NCBI GenBank assembly: GCA_963850095.1
Contig: CAWKJX010000004.1
Coordinates: forward strand, 372,001-436,000
DNA length: 64,000 bases
Source of the DNA: Bog-473 sp963850095
Lineage (GTDB): Bacteria; Actinomycetota; Acidimicrobiia; Acidimicrobiales; RAAP-2
Direction of reading: 5' to 3'
Positions 1 to 9,534 of the stretch are shown one piece after another. Both the position numbers and the translations under genes were made by a program. The notes below the pieces were generated by a model, which was not told where the DNA came from, made no database searches, and saw only the letters and a list, made by a program, of their open reading frames with translations. Each line of letters begins with the position of its first letter. The stretch's first letter is position 1.

Positions 1-102
1 TGCGACCGTTTCCGGGTCTCGTCGGCTGAACGTGTGCCTCAAGCGGGTCGAGACCTGTGTCGAGCTGGGCCGGTTGCGCTCGGGTGTTCGGGCCCGCCTG
101 CC

Positions 103-1557
103 CTACAGAACCGATTCGACCACGATGCGCCCCGTGGAAGCCGCGAGCCTGAGGGCCTCGTAGTCACGTTCGTTCTGATCGGCGTAGGTCGTGGCGAACT
201 CGGCCAGAGCCAGGTCGAACGTCGGTCCGTTCCCGAGATAGCTGGCGATTGCGACGCGGTCGCCCGAGCGCGCGTGGGCCCGGGCCAGCGCCTGGGCGCA
301 CACCCCGACGTACTTGGTCAGGCCGGGCGGTATCGACCCCTCGATCTCGAAACTCCCCTTCCAGTCGCGGAGCTGGCGGAGGTAGAAGTCGCGGGTCACA
401 CCGTCGGGGCCCTCGAACGATTGGTGGCCCAGGAAGATGTCGCTGGCCGCCTGCATCAGATGTTGGCCGGCCACCACCCGCGCCCCATGGTTGGCATAAC
501 CGCTCTTGCCCACGAACGCCTCGAGCACGGACGCTTCCGCCTCTTTGGCTTGGAGGAAGAGCGGGTCCTCGTTTCCGAGGCCCACCATGAGCAGGATCCA
601 GGCCCGGGTGCCCACGCTCCCCACACCGACCACCTTGCGGGCGATCTGGACGAACTCGAACTCCTCGAGGAGGTGGCGCCGGTCCGACTGGAGGCTGTGG
701 CGGTAGCCGCGCACGAGCCGGTGGAACGACTCGTGCAGCTCGTCATTCACCTCCTGGGAGAACAGCTCCTCGGTCGGAACGATGAGCGGCGGATCACTCA
801 CGATGCGCAGCCGGCCATCGACGACGGTGGCGAGCTTGCTCAGGGCCTGGAGGCTGTCCCTGGTGCGGGCTTTGACGATGATCTGCGCCGTGCGCGCCGC
901 CATGTGCTTGGCGGCCCTCGACCCTGTCTTGCCAGCCGTCGCTTCGAGCTCGGCGAGGAGGCCGACAACGTCAATGTGCGAGTACCAGACCTCCAGAGTG
1001 GACAGCCTTGCCAGGCGGGCCATCTCCCGGCGGTAGCTCGCTCCCACTTCGAGGGCGGCGGTGCGAGCCTCCTTGGCTGTGAACTCGCGGTCCCTGGCGG
1101 CGATGACGACGCTGGCGGCGAGCCGTTTGAGGTCCCACTCCCACGGCCCCGGCAGGGTCTCGTCAAAGTCGTTGACGTCGAACATCAGTTTGCGCTCAGG
1201 CGAGGCGAAGAGTCCGAAGTTGGAAAGATGGGCGTCGCCGCACACCTGGGCCGTCAGACCCGACCGGGGAGTGGTGGCCAAATCGGAAGCCATGATCAGC
1301 GCGGCTCCACGGAAAAAGGTGAACGGCGAAACCAGCATCCGCCCATAACGGATGGGAACAAGTTCGGACACCCGGGTGGTGGCCTGCCGTTCGAGCAGGC
1401 TGATCGGGTCCGGACGGTTCGGCCCAGGGCTGAACTCCGCCTGGGACGACCGGGGCGCCCGAGCGCGCGCCTGCTTGCCGAGCTTGGCGCGCTCTTCGAA
1501 GGTGAGGTGCGCAACGGCGTGAGCCGCCGGGTGTGGGTGCTGCGTCAGATCCGTCAT
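103..1557 (-). CDS. DUF2252 family protein
   Basis: This 484-residue protein belongs to DUF2252, an uncharacterised family with a distant kinase-like (APH) look. The motif GDAHLSNFG lies near residues 107-115 and DVNDFDET near 127-134. These resemble the catalytic-loop and metal-binding elements of aminoglycoside-phosphotransferase-like folds, which is inference from motif form. I chose the ATG at 1557 (MTDLTQ). An in-frame start 48 bases further upstream would add 16 residues that do not look conserved. No signal peptide or membrane segment is visible. The next gene upstream (the antiporter, same strand) ends about 300 bases away, so this gene probably has its own promoter. Family assignment is firm; substrate and biological role are unknown. 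Confidence 0.85.
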   Translation of the reverse strand: MTDLTQHPHPAAHAVAHLTFEERAKLGKQARARAPRSSQAEFSPGPNRPDPISLLERQATTRVSELVPIRYGRMLVSPFTFFRGAALIMASDLATTPRSGLTAQVCGDAHLSNFGLFASPERKLMFDVNDFDETLPGPWEWDLKRLAASVVIAARDREFTAKEARTAALEVGASYRREMARLARLSTLEVWYSHIDVVGLLAELEATAGKTGSRAAKHMAARTAQIIVKARTRDSLQALSKLATVVDGRLRIVSDPPLIVPTEELFSQEVNDELHESFHRLVRGYRHSLQSDRRHLLEEFEFVQIARKVVGVGSVGTRAWILLMVGLGNEDPLFLQAKEAEASVLEAFVGKSGYANHGARVVAGQHLMQAASDIFLGHQSFEGPDGVTRDFYLRQLRDWKGSFEIEGSIPPGLTKYVGVCAQALARAHARSGDRVAIASYLGNGPTFDLALAEFATTYADQNERDYEALRLAASTGRIVVESVL

Positions 1558-1854
1558 CGTTTCCTCAATCCTGGCTCGAACATCGATGCCGGGCGTCCCC
1601 ATCATGGTCCCTGTGGTTGCTGGGAGCAGGACAGACCGATCTCCCGGGCCGCCATGAGATAGCGGACTGAAGGTGTTCCAGTTGATTGCGTCGTAGACCC
1701 TTGGTCGCTATCGAGGGGGCAGCACCAGAAAATGCCCGGATCGGGCGGTTACCGGGGTCGGCCTGGGTGTCCATAACGGCCGGGATGTAGGTACAAGACG
1801 GGCCAAACGCCTGCCGTTGGGCGGCGCCTCTGGCGTGGGTACCTGACGCGCTGG

Positions 1855-3300
1855 TCATTCCCGAACTCCCCGGTGTCGTAGTCGATGCTCGTGAGCGGGT
1901 CTGGTCTCCATCACGACGGGACCGAGTTCTGAAGCGCCCTGGAACCACCTGACGTAGCGGTTCACCAGCGGTGCAGCCGAAACCCCATGGGCAAGGACCG
2001 ACAGGCCAACGGTGAAGTAGGTGATCGTGACTATCTCCGAGGCGTGTGGGAGATGCGCATCCTCCACGATCACTGCGAAAACAATCGACGCGAGTCCGCG
2101 TGGACCGAACCATCCCATAAACGCAACCGTCGCAGGTCTGGCGTGGGTCCCAAGCAGCGACAAGGCCACGGGCAACATGCGTACGACGGTCAGGCTCAGC
2201 AGGGCGTAGAGCACAATCTGCCAGCTCAAGTGTTCGAGCGATGGACCGAGCAGCACCGCTCCGAAGACCAGAAATGTCACGCTGTCGAGAGCCAGTCCCG
2301 TTTCCTCGGTGAGTCGCATCGTCTGTGCCACCTCGCTGCCGGCAAGCAGACCGAAGAGGGCGCCGGCCACGAATGCGGCGATGAATCCGGACCCGCCGCA
2401 CGCTGTGGCCGCCCCGTAGGCGGCGAGCGTCGAGGCCAGAGGGACGATCTGTCGCCAGGTCGCTTCGATCAGACCTCGCCGTCCCGCGAAGACGACGATT
2501 CCCGAGGCGAGAAGAGCCGCGCCGGCGCCACAGAGGACTCCGTAGCCGATCTCCTCGGTGACCACGCGAACCGGGTGAACCGCCGCTCCCGAAATGCTTG
2601 CGAGGAGAATCAACAACAGGGGAACACAGATTCCGTCGTTGAGACCGCTTTCTACGTTGAGCGATTGACGCACTGCCTGGGGAAGCCTGTCGTCGGTCAC
2701 GACCGCAGAACCAAGCCCTGCATCGGTTGGAGCGAGGATGACACCAAGGATCATGGCATCGTTCAACGCGAACGAGTGGAAGAGCAAGAGCGAAGTCAGC
2801 CCGCCGAGAATGATCGTCAGGGGCAGCCCCATCCCGAGCAGACGTAGTGGCATCGATACATCGCGTCTGAGTGCCCGCAAGTTCACGCGAGAGGAATCGG
2901 AGAACAGCACAACGGCGAGCGTTGCCTCCGCAAGCGTTCGGACAGTCGAGCTGGTTGGCTGAACCGTGATCTCGTCGAGCAGGAGCGGCCCGACCACGAC
3001 TCCGATTGTCACGACGACGATTGCCGGAGTGAGGGGCGTTCCCGACAGATACCGGGATACGGCTGCGACAAGCAGCAGCGACACCCCGATGATCGCGAGT
3101 CCGAGTCCCAACCTTATTGCTCGCTCTCTTTGAGTCCGGCGGGAGGCATCACTGGTCAGAAGGATGCCATGGGTCCTCGGGACCCAAGGGCCCGAGTCCT
3201 CCGCACGCCGCCGGCCCCCTGAGAAATGACCCGGACCCGGACGTAGGTCAAAGTATTGATGAAGGCGTATCCGTGGTACTACGGCACCTGATCGGGCCAC
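1855..3300 (-). CDS. CPA1-type Na+(K+)/H+ antiporter
   Basis: This is an integral membrane cation/proton antiporter with about 12 hydrophobic segments. It carries the CPA1 motifs APTDAGLGSAVV and NVESGLNDGI, the latter holding the N/D ion-binding pair. It lacks the long cytosolic C-terminal tail of some NhaP proteins. The start is uncertain. The longest frame opens with GTG at 3300, but its first 60 or so residues are Arg/Pro-rich and not membrane-like. A TTG at 3111 would start directly in the first membrane helix. A frameshifted start at the ATG at 3149 (MPPAGLKESEQ, another frame) would give the most natural N-terminus. Ion specificity cannot be read from the sequence. Confidence 0.82.
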   Translation of the reverse strand: MARSGAVVPRIRLHQYFDLRPGPGHFSGGRRRAEDSGPWVPRTHGILLTSDASRRTQRERAIRLGLGLAIIGVSLLLVAAVSRYLSGTPLTPAIVVVTIGVVVGPLLLDEITVQPTSSTVRTLAEATLAVVLFSDSSRVNLRALRRDVSMPLRLLGMGLPLTIILGGLTSLLLFHSFALNDAMILGVILAPTDAGLGSAVVTDDRLPQAVRQSLNVESGLNDGICVPLLLILLASISGAAVHPVRVVTEEIGYGVLCGAGAALLASGIVVFAGRRGLIEATWRQIVPLASTLAAYGAATACGGSGFIAAFVAGALFGLLAGSEVAQTMRLTEETGLALDSVTFLVFGAVLLGPSLEHLSWQIVLYALLSLTVVRMLPVALSLLGTHARPATVAFMGWFGPRGLASIVFAVIVEDAHLPHASEIVTITYFTVGLSVLAHGVSAAPLVNRYVRWFQGASELGPVVMETRPAHEHRLRHRGVRE

Positions 3301-3384
3301 GGCCCCTCCCGGCGCGCACCGTCACCCCGGCCGGCTGAGGAGACCCGTATAGGGTGGGCAGCCGGCTGATCAGGGTGGAGGGGC

Positions 3385-4801
3385 ATGGCGAACGTCGGGG
3401 CAGAGCGGTTCGATCTGCTGGTGGTCGGATCGGGGCCGGCCGGTGAGAAGGCGGCCGCCCAGGCGGCGTACTTCGGCCGGCGGGTGGCCGTGGTGGAACG
3501 CGACCGACCCGGGGGCACCATGGTGGCCGGTGCCGTCTCCACCAAGACCATGCGTGAGGCGGCCCTCTACCTGACCGGCTTCACCCGCGACCAGGTCTAC
3601 GGCGTCGGCCTCGATCTCCTCCCCGAGGCGCTCGTCGACCGCCTGCGTGCCCGCGAGGCCCACGTGAGGGAACTGATGACCGAGGCGGTGCGCCGCAACC
3701 TCGCGCGCCACGACATCGCGTATGTCGAGGGCACCGCCCGCCTGGGCGACCCCGAGCACACGCTCACCGTGACCCCGGCCGGGGGCCGCCCCGAACGGGT
3801 GCTCGCCGCCGACGCCATCCTGCTGGCACCCGGCTCGAGGCCCTTCCATCCTCCGGGCATCCCGTTCGACGACCCGGACGTCTTGGACTCGGAGACCGCG
3901 GGCGCGCTCGACCAGCCGTTGCAGAGCCTGGTCGTCGTCGGGGGAGGTGCCGTCGCCTGCGAGTACGCGTCGATCTTCCAGGCGCTCGGCGCCTCGGTGG
4001 TGCTGGTCGACCGCGGACCCCGGCTGCTCCCGTTCCTCGACGCGGACATCTCGGCTCTCCTGGCCGACATCTTCAGCGCCCGGGGCATGCGCATACTCCC
4101 TTCGACGGGTGTCGCCGGGGTGACGCGCACCGATGGCATGTTGTGCGTCGCGACCTCAGCCGGCGAGGCGCTCGCGACCGAGAAGGTGATCTTCGCAGCG
4201 GGCCGCATCGGCAACACCGAGCAGCTCGGGCTGAAGGAGGCCGGCGTCGCCACCGACGATCGAGGGCGCATCCTGGTCGACGACCACTACGAGACGTCGG
4301 TCCCGGGGATCTACGCGGCCGGAGACGTCATCGGGCCGCCGGCCCTGGCCTCCGTCTCCATGGAGCAGGGCCGGGTCGCGGCCTGCTACGCCATGGCGCA
4401 TCCCCTTCAAGCAGACGGTGGACCCCCTGACCCCTTTCGGGGTGTACACCATCCCCGAGTGCGCCATGGTCGGCCTCACGCAACAGGAGGCACAAGAGGC
4501 CGGTATCGAGCACGTAGTGGGTGTGGCGCGGTTCGAGGACAACAGCCGGGCCGCCATCGCGGGCGCGGGCGAGGGCGCGCTCAAACTGGTCGTGCGAGCC
4601 GACGACCGGCGGCTCCTCGGCGTGCACATCATCGGGGAAGGGGCGACGGAACTGATCCACCAGGGGCAGGCCGTCATGCATTTCGGCGGGACCCTGGACT
4701 ACTTCATCCACTCGACGTTCGACGTACCGACCGTGAGTGACTCCTACAAGTACGCGGCCTACGACTGCCTGCAGCGCCTGCAGGTGCCGCCGACCGGCTG
4801 A
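3385..4801 (+). CDS. sthA: soluble NAD(P)+ transhydrogenase-like flavoprotein (frameshifted)
   Basis: This class I pyridine nucleotide-disulfide oxidoreductase fold is closest to Si-specific transhydrogenase SthA, which exchanges hydride between NADH and NADP+. It shows the FAD site GSGPAGEKAA (residues 16-25), the NAD(P) site VVGGGAVACEYAS, the AGDV motif and a C-terminal dimerisation domain (GVYTIPECAMVG). The redox disulfide region reads GGTMVAGAVSTKT, so both cysteines of lipoamide dehydrogenases are absent. That fits a transhydrogenase and rules out a disulfide reductase. The reading frame breaks at about 4396-4400: frame 1 gives AACYAMA, and IPFKQTVDPL follows in frame 2, as if one base were inserted in ATGGGCATC. 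Joined length is about 471 residues, normal for SthA. It is convergent with the L,D-transpeptidase gene. Confidence 0.8.
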
Positions 4802-4822
4802 ACGGGTCGGAGCGGCGCCGGG

Positions 4823-6331
4823 TCAATACACCCAGACGGTGGTCCCGATGGGGTCGATGTTGTTCGCCCAGACCCACTCGATGGCCTCGTTGCTGATGCG
4901 GGCGCAGCCGTGGGAGACCGGGTAGGGCGGGACAACGGGGTCGCCGTGGATGGCAAAGCCCTGGTAGAAGAACCTCGGCATCCACAGCGTGCCGAGCGAG
5001 TCGGTCACCAGTCCGTCCACGACCCGGAACGTCTGGAACACCCCGGTCGGGGTGTCGGCGATGGAGGTCACGCCGTCCTCGGTGTACTCGTAGCCGCCGC
5101 CGGTCGACGTGTTGAGCGTCCACAGGACCTTGTTGTTGTTGACCACCATGAGGAGGTCGTCGGCCAGGTTGATCTGGATCTCGTAGCCGGACTCCGGCTG
5201 GGGCTGGGGGACCACGCCCGCTTGGAGGGCGGCCCAGGTCGCCGGCCCGGCCACGCCGTCCCGCGTCAGGTTGGCGGCCTTCTGGAGCGCCCAGACGGCC
5301 TGCTCGGTGCTGTCGTCGAAGCTGCCGCTGGTCGTGTCGACCCAGTAGCCGAGACTGAGCAACTGTGTCTGCAGTTGCGACACCGCCGCCCCGGTGTCGC
5401 CGGGCCCGACGGTGGGCGGTGCCGGGGGCGGGGGACCGGGCAGCAACCAGTAGCCCCCGCCGTCGGGCGTGGCGGCAATGCCGACCACGGGGTTCCCGAG
5501 CGACTGGCCGCCCATGGATCCTTGGAATCCGGTGCCGTAATTGAACACGCCCCCGTCGGCGGCGGCCATCACGTAGCCGCTCCCGAGGCCGCCATGCCCA
5601 CGATGGGCGAGTTGAGCGGGGTGCCGCCCATGGAGCCGAGGAAGGGCGCGTCGCCGTAGTTGAAGATGCCTCCGTCCGAGGCGACCAGCCAGTAGCCCCC
5701 GCCGTCCGGGCGTGGCCGCAATGCCCTTGACGGGCTTGTTCAGAGTGAGCGATCCGGCGGAGCCCCAGAACGCGGCGTCGCCGTAGCTGAAAATGCCTCC
5801 GTCGGACGCCACCAGCCAGTAACCCTTCCCGGTCGGCGTCGCCGCCATGCCGACGATGGGCGCGTTGAGGGGCTGGCCTCCCCGCGAACCGTAGAAGCCG
5901 GCGTCGCCGTAGGCGAAAATTCCGCCGTCGGACGCCACCAGCCAGTAACCGCCTCCGTCGGGCGTGGCGGCCATGCCGACGATCGGCTTGTTGAGCGGAA
6001 TGCTGCCCGCCGATCCGAGGAAGCTCGCGTCGCCGTAGTTGAAGATGCCGCCATCGGAGGCGACGATCCAGTAACCACCGCCATCGTGCGTGGCGGCCAT
6101 GCCGACGTCGGGCGCGTTGAGGGTGAGGCCACCCGCCGGACCGTAGAAGACGGCGTTACCGAAGTTGACCGGTTGGGCCACGTTGTCGGGATAGGCCGCG
6201 GCGGCCGTGCCCGGCGTCAGCGCCAGCAGCGCCGGAACGAAGGCCAGACAGGCGATCAGGACGGCGACGAAGGAACCTCGTGGCCGCGCCACGACGTGGC
6301 GACCGTGACGGGCGGTGGGATCGGCCGGCAT
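4823..6331 (-). CDS. secreted L,D-transpeptidase with repeat domain and peptidoglycan-binding domain
   Basis: This is an exported cell-wall cross-linking enzyme. A basic N-terminus and hydrophobic helix (residues 21-46, ending TAAAA) form a signal sequence or anchor. Residues 50-300 hold about five tandem 42-residue units of the type GYWLVASDGGIFxYGDA, probably propeller-like blades. A peptidoglycan-binding_1 domain (VGPGDTGAAVSQLQ onward) covers about 310-375. The C-terminus is a YkuD domain with the catalytic HG...SHGCARI motif, nucleophile Cys476. One repeat reads as nonsense (RRGLLAGRLGRRH...) between about 5585 and 5710. Two compensating indels restore the frame, and the +1 frame of that stretch encodes a perfect repeat. 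The gene is last of a four-gene operon, 8 bases after the dehydrogenase. A strong GGAG site precedes the ATG. Confidence 0.88.
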   Translation of the reverse strand: MPADPTARHGRHVVARPRGSFVAVLIACLAFVPALLALTPGTAAAAYPDNVAQPVNFGNAVFYGPAGGLTLNAPDVGMAATHDGGGYWIVASDGGIFNYGDASFLGSAGSIPLNKPIVGMAATPDGGGYWLVASDGGIFAYGDAGFYGSRGGQPLNAPIVGMAATPTGKGYWLVASDGGIFSYGDAAFWGSAGSLTLNKPVKGIAATPGRRGLLAGRLGRRHLQLRRRALPRLHGRHPAQLAHRGHGGLGSGYVMAAADGGVFNYGTGFQGSMGGQSLGNPVVGIAATPDGGGYWLLPGPPPPAPPTVGPGDTGAAVSQLQTQLLSLGYWVDTTSGSFDDSTEQAVWALQKAANLTRDGVAGPATWAALQAGVVPQPQPESGYEIQINLADDLLMVVNNNKVLWTLNTSTGGGYEYTEDGVTSIADTPTGVFQTFRVVDGLVTDSLGTLWMPRFFYQGFAIHGDPVVPPYPVSHGCARISNEAIEWVWANNIDPIGTTVWVY

Positions 6332-6339
6332 GGGGCTCC

Positions 6340-7329
<990 letters not shown>

Positions 7330-7334
7330 GCCGC

Positions 7335-7823
7335 TCAGCCTTCTCGCTCCCAGTGGACCACGTCCTCGAGCTCGCCACTCTCGACGTCGTAGATCAGGCC
7401 GGCGATGAGCAACAGGCGCGAGAGATACGGGGTGCGCGCCAACAGGTCGACGTCCTCACGCAGCGCGGCGGCATGATCGTCGATGGGGAAGAAGCCGAGG
7501 TCGGCGCCGGTCATCTGGCGCAACTCGGCATCGGTGACCCCGGCCAGCCCGCATTTGGTGTGCTGCATCACCACGGCGGTGTCCACCCCGAGGACGCCGC
7601 TCGACAGCGCCAGGCTGCGCAGGACGTCCTCGGTCACCCGACCGCCTGCGTTCCGGATCACGTGGGCCTCTCCGAGGTGGAGTCCGAGGACGGCGAACAC
7701 GTCGATTCTGGCGTCCATGCACGTGATCACCGCCAGCCGGCGGCCGGGGCGTGGGTCGGCCACGTTGGCCCGAGCGGCGGCGTAGCCCCGATTGGCCGCC
7801 AGGAGGTCGGAGAGCTCGGTCAT
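7335..7823 (-). CDS. beta-class carbonic anhydrase
   Basis: This 162-residue cytosolic zinc enzyme interconverts CO2 and bicarbonate. The beta-class zinc ligands are visible: Cys35 in the ITCMDAR motif (with the Asp37-Arg39 dyad), then His88 and Cys91 in QHTKCG. It belongs to the short actinobacterial/archaeal-like subgroup. The ATG at 7823 overlaps the stop of the CoA transferase gene by four bases (ATGA), implying translational coupling. A longer in-frame reading upstream is Arg/Pro-rich and lies inside the transferase gene, so I rejected it. Its place in the operon may serve bicarbonate supply, but that is inference. Confidence 0.9.
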   Translation of the reverse strand: MTELSDLLAANRGYAAARANVADPRPGRRLAVITCMDARIDVFAVLGLHLGEAHVIRNAGGRVTEDVLRSLALSSGVLGVDTAVVMQHTKCGLAGVTDAELRQMTGADLGFFPIDDHAAALREDVDLLARTPYLSRLLLIAGLIYDVESGELEDVVHWEREG

Positions 7824-8845
7824 GGGGTGCCCCCGAACCCTGCCCCCCGGTGTTGGTCGAGAGCCGGCACGGGCAGCGACGGGTCGACCGGGATCCGGAT
7901 CGGGAAGGCGGGGAACGGGCCACCCGCCAGCATGGCCGTGCGGTCCAGGACCGGAGCAGCCGGTACGCCGGCCGCGACCAGCGCGGCCACCAGGTCCCCG
8001 CGCCGGCGGCCGGCGATGGCGTGGGCGACCGCCTTCTGCGCTTCGACTCCGCGCCGCGTGCGCTCGGTGAAGTCGAGGTCGGCCAGGTCGTCCAGAGACA
8101 GCTCGTGGCACAGGCTGGACCAGAAGTGGTCCTCGTTCACCACGCCCAGCGAAATCTGTCCGCCGTCGACCGTATCGAACAGGCCGTAGCCGGGCACGCT
8201 CGTGTCCTCACGACCAGCTCGTCCGGGTTCTGGTCCGGTCCGCCCCGTCCAGGTCGACAAGACGTCGGTCATGGAGACGTCGAGGTAGGCGCCTGTTCCC
8301 GTGCGGGTCCGCCCGAGGAGGGCGGCACAGATGCCGAAGGCGGCGGTCGTTCCGGCGGCCAGGTCGGCCGTAGGGAGCGGCGGCATGGCGCCCACGCCGC
8401 CCTCAGGGGTCAGCGCGCCGGACCAGGCCTGATAGTTGACGTCGTGGCCGGGCAACGCCGCACGTTCGTCCTGCTGGCCGTAGCCGGAAATGGAGCAGTA
8501 GACCACGCCCGGGTTGGACGCACGCACGGCGGCGTCGTCCAGGCCGAGCCGGGCCATGACGCCGGGCCGGAAACCCTCCACCACGACGTCGGCCACGGCG
8601 GCCAGCTCGCGGACACGATCGCCATCGGCCTGCGCCTTGAGGTCGAGCACCATGCTGCGCTTGCCGGCGTTGATCTCCTCGAAGAGCCCCCTGTAGTGGC
8701 GCATGGGATCGCCACCGGGTGGCTCGACCTTCAGCACGTCCGCCCCGAGGGCGACCAACAGGGACGTGGCATAGGGGCCCGGTCGCCAGATGCTCAGGTC
8801 CAGCACCCGCACCCCGGACAAGAAGGAGGTCGTCCGCTCGGCCAT
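7820..8845 (-). CDS. CaiB/BaiF CoA-transferase family protein, alpha-methylacyl-CoA racemase-like
   Basis: This is a family III CoA transferase fold of 341 residues. It aligns better with alpha-methylacyl-CoA racemase (AMACR/MCR) than with formyl-CoA transferase. The three catalytic positions of mycobacterial MCR (His126, Asp156, Glu241) appear here as His134 in PGHDVNY, Asp161 in TADLAAG and Glu238 in NEDHF. A racemase would epimerise 2-methyl branched acyl-CoAs so that beta-oxidation can proceed, which suits the fatty-acid and sterol-type catabolic genes in the window. It starts with ATG, divergent from the small gene at 8890 with only 44 bases between, and is first in the operon with carbonic anhydrase. 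Racemase versus transferase activity is inferred from residues only. Confidence 0.83.
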   Translation of the reverse strand: MAERTTSFLSGVRVLDLSIWRPGPYATSLLVALGADVLKVEPPGGDPMRHYRGLFEEINAGKRSMVLDLKAQADGDRVRELAAVADVVVEGFRPGVMARLGLDDAAVRASNPGVVYCSISGYGQQDERAALPGHDVNYQAWSGALTPEGGVGAMPPLPTADLAAGTTAAFGICAALLGRTRTGTGAYLDVSMTDVLSTWTGRTGPEPGRAGREDTSVPGYGLFDTVDGGQISLGVVNEDHFWSSLCHELSLDDLADLDFTERTRRGVEAQKAVAHAIAGRRRGDLVAALVAAGVPAAPVLDRTAMLAGGPFPAFPIRIPVDPSLPVPALDQHRGAGFGGTP

Positions 8846-8889
8846 CGGGTCGAGAGTCTTGCAGTCGCGGTGGCCGGTACCCTCATCGG

Positions 8890-9534
8890 GTGCTCGGCTT
8901 CTTCTCGTTCACCGAGATCACGGACCCCTCGGCGCACGAGGCCTACAACGCCTGGCACCAGCTCGATCACCTGCCCGAGCAGTTCAGCATCGACGGCATC
9001 ACCTTCGGGCAGCGCTGGGTGCGCTCCCCGCGCTGCCGGGCGGCCGAGGCGGCCACGGGCACCCTGCTCGAGCGTTTCCACTACATGACCCTCTACCTCC
9101 TGCGGGACGAGAGCGTGGTGGCACCGTTCTTCGACCTCGCGGTCCGACTGCGGGCCGAGGACCGCTTCTTCTCGGAGCGCCACGCCATGCTCTCGGGACC
9201 CTTCGAGGTGACCGGACGCTGGGCCGCGCCGCGGGTCGCGGTGTCCGCGGCCGTCATTCCGCACCGCCCCGCCCAGGGGGTCTACGTCGTGGTCGGGCCC
9301 CCGGTCGACGGCGCCGAGCTGACCGAACGGCCCGGGGTGGCCGGAACCTGGCAGTTCGCCGATCGCCCGAACGGCCGCCACGTGACGGTGGCTTTCGTCG
9401 ACGGCAACCTGTGGGCGGCGGCCGGGGCGCTGGGGCCCCTCAGCCTGGCCGGCGCGGCGCCCGAATGGGCCGGACCGCTGGAGCGAGTCGATGCCTACCG
9501 CTGGGACTGGTTCGCTACGCTGACGCCCCAATGA
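8890..9534 (+). CDS. EthD-like / dimeric alpha-beta barrel protein
   Basis: This 214-residue protein opens with LGFFSFTEITDPSAHEAY and contains the AYNAWHQLDHLPEQF motif. Such short beta-strand plus W-H-xx-D-H-xPE patterns are typical of EthD-like ferredoxin-fold dimeric barrels. The second half (VYVVVGPPVD...) appears to be another such half. The GTG at 8890 was chosen because residues before it are out of character and overlap the divergent transferase promoter. The stop overlaps the start of the next gene (ATGA), so the two are co-translated. Function is unknown. Confidence 0.6.
   Translation: MLGFFSFTEITDPSAHEAYNAWHQLDHLPEQFSIDGITFGQRWVRSPRCRAAEAATGTLLERFHYMTLYLLRDESVVAPFFDLAVRLRAEDRFFSERHAMLSGPFEVTGRWAAPRVAVSAAVIPHRPAQGVYVVVGPPVDGAELTERPGVAGTWQFADRPNGRHVTVAFVDGNLWAAAGALGPLSLAGAAPEWAGPLERVDAYRWDWFATLTPQ

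Noticed and set aside
34..1662. Long plus-strand frame opposite the DUF2252 gene
   Set aside because: It has no recognisable motif, and the DUF2252 frame on the other strand has clear conserved motifs.
1565..2401. Minus-strand frame of 278 codons at the end of the antiporter gene
   Set aside because: It is out of frame with the antiporter and Arg-rich, without motifs.
5455..6200. Regular repeats suspected to be a CRISPR array
   Set aside because: The 126-base period is coding and gives the GYWLVASDGGIF protein repeats of the L,D-transpeptidase; there are no short identical repeats with unique spacers.
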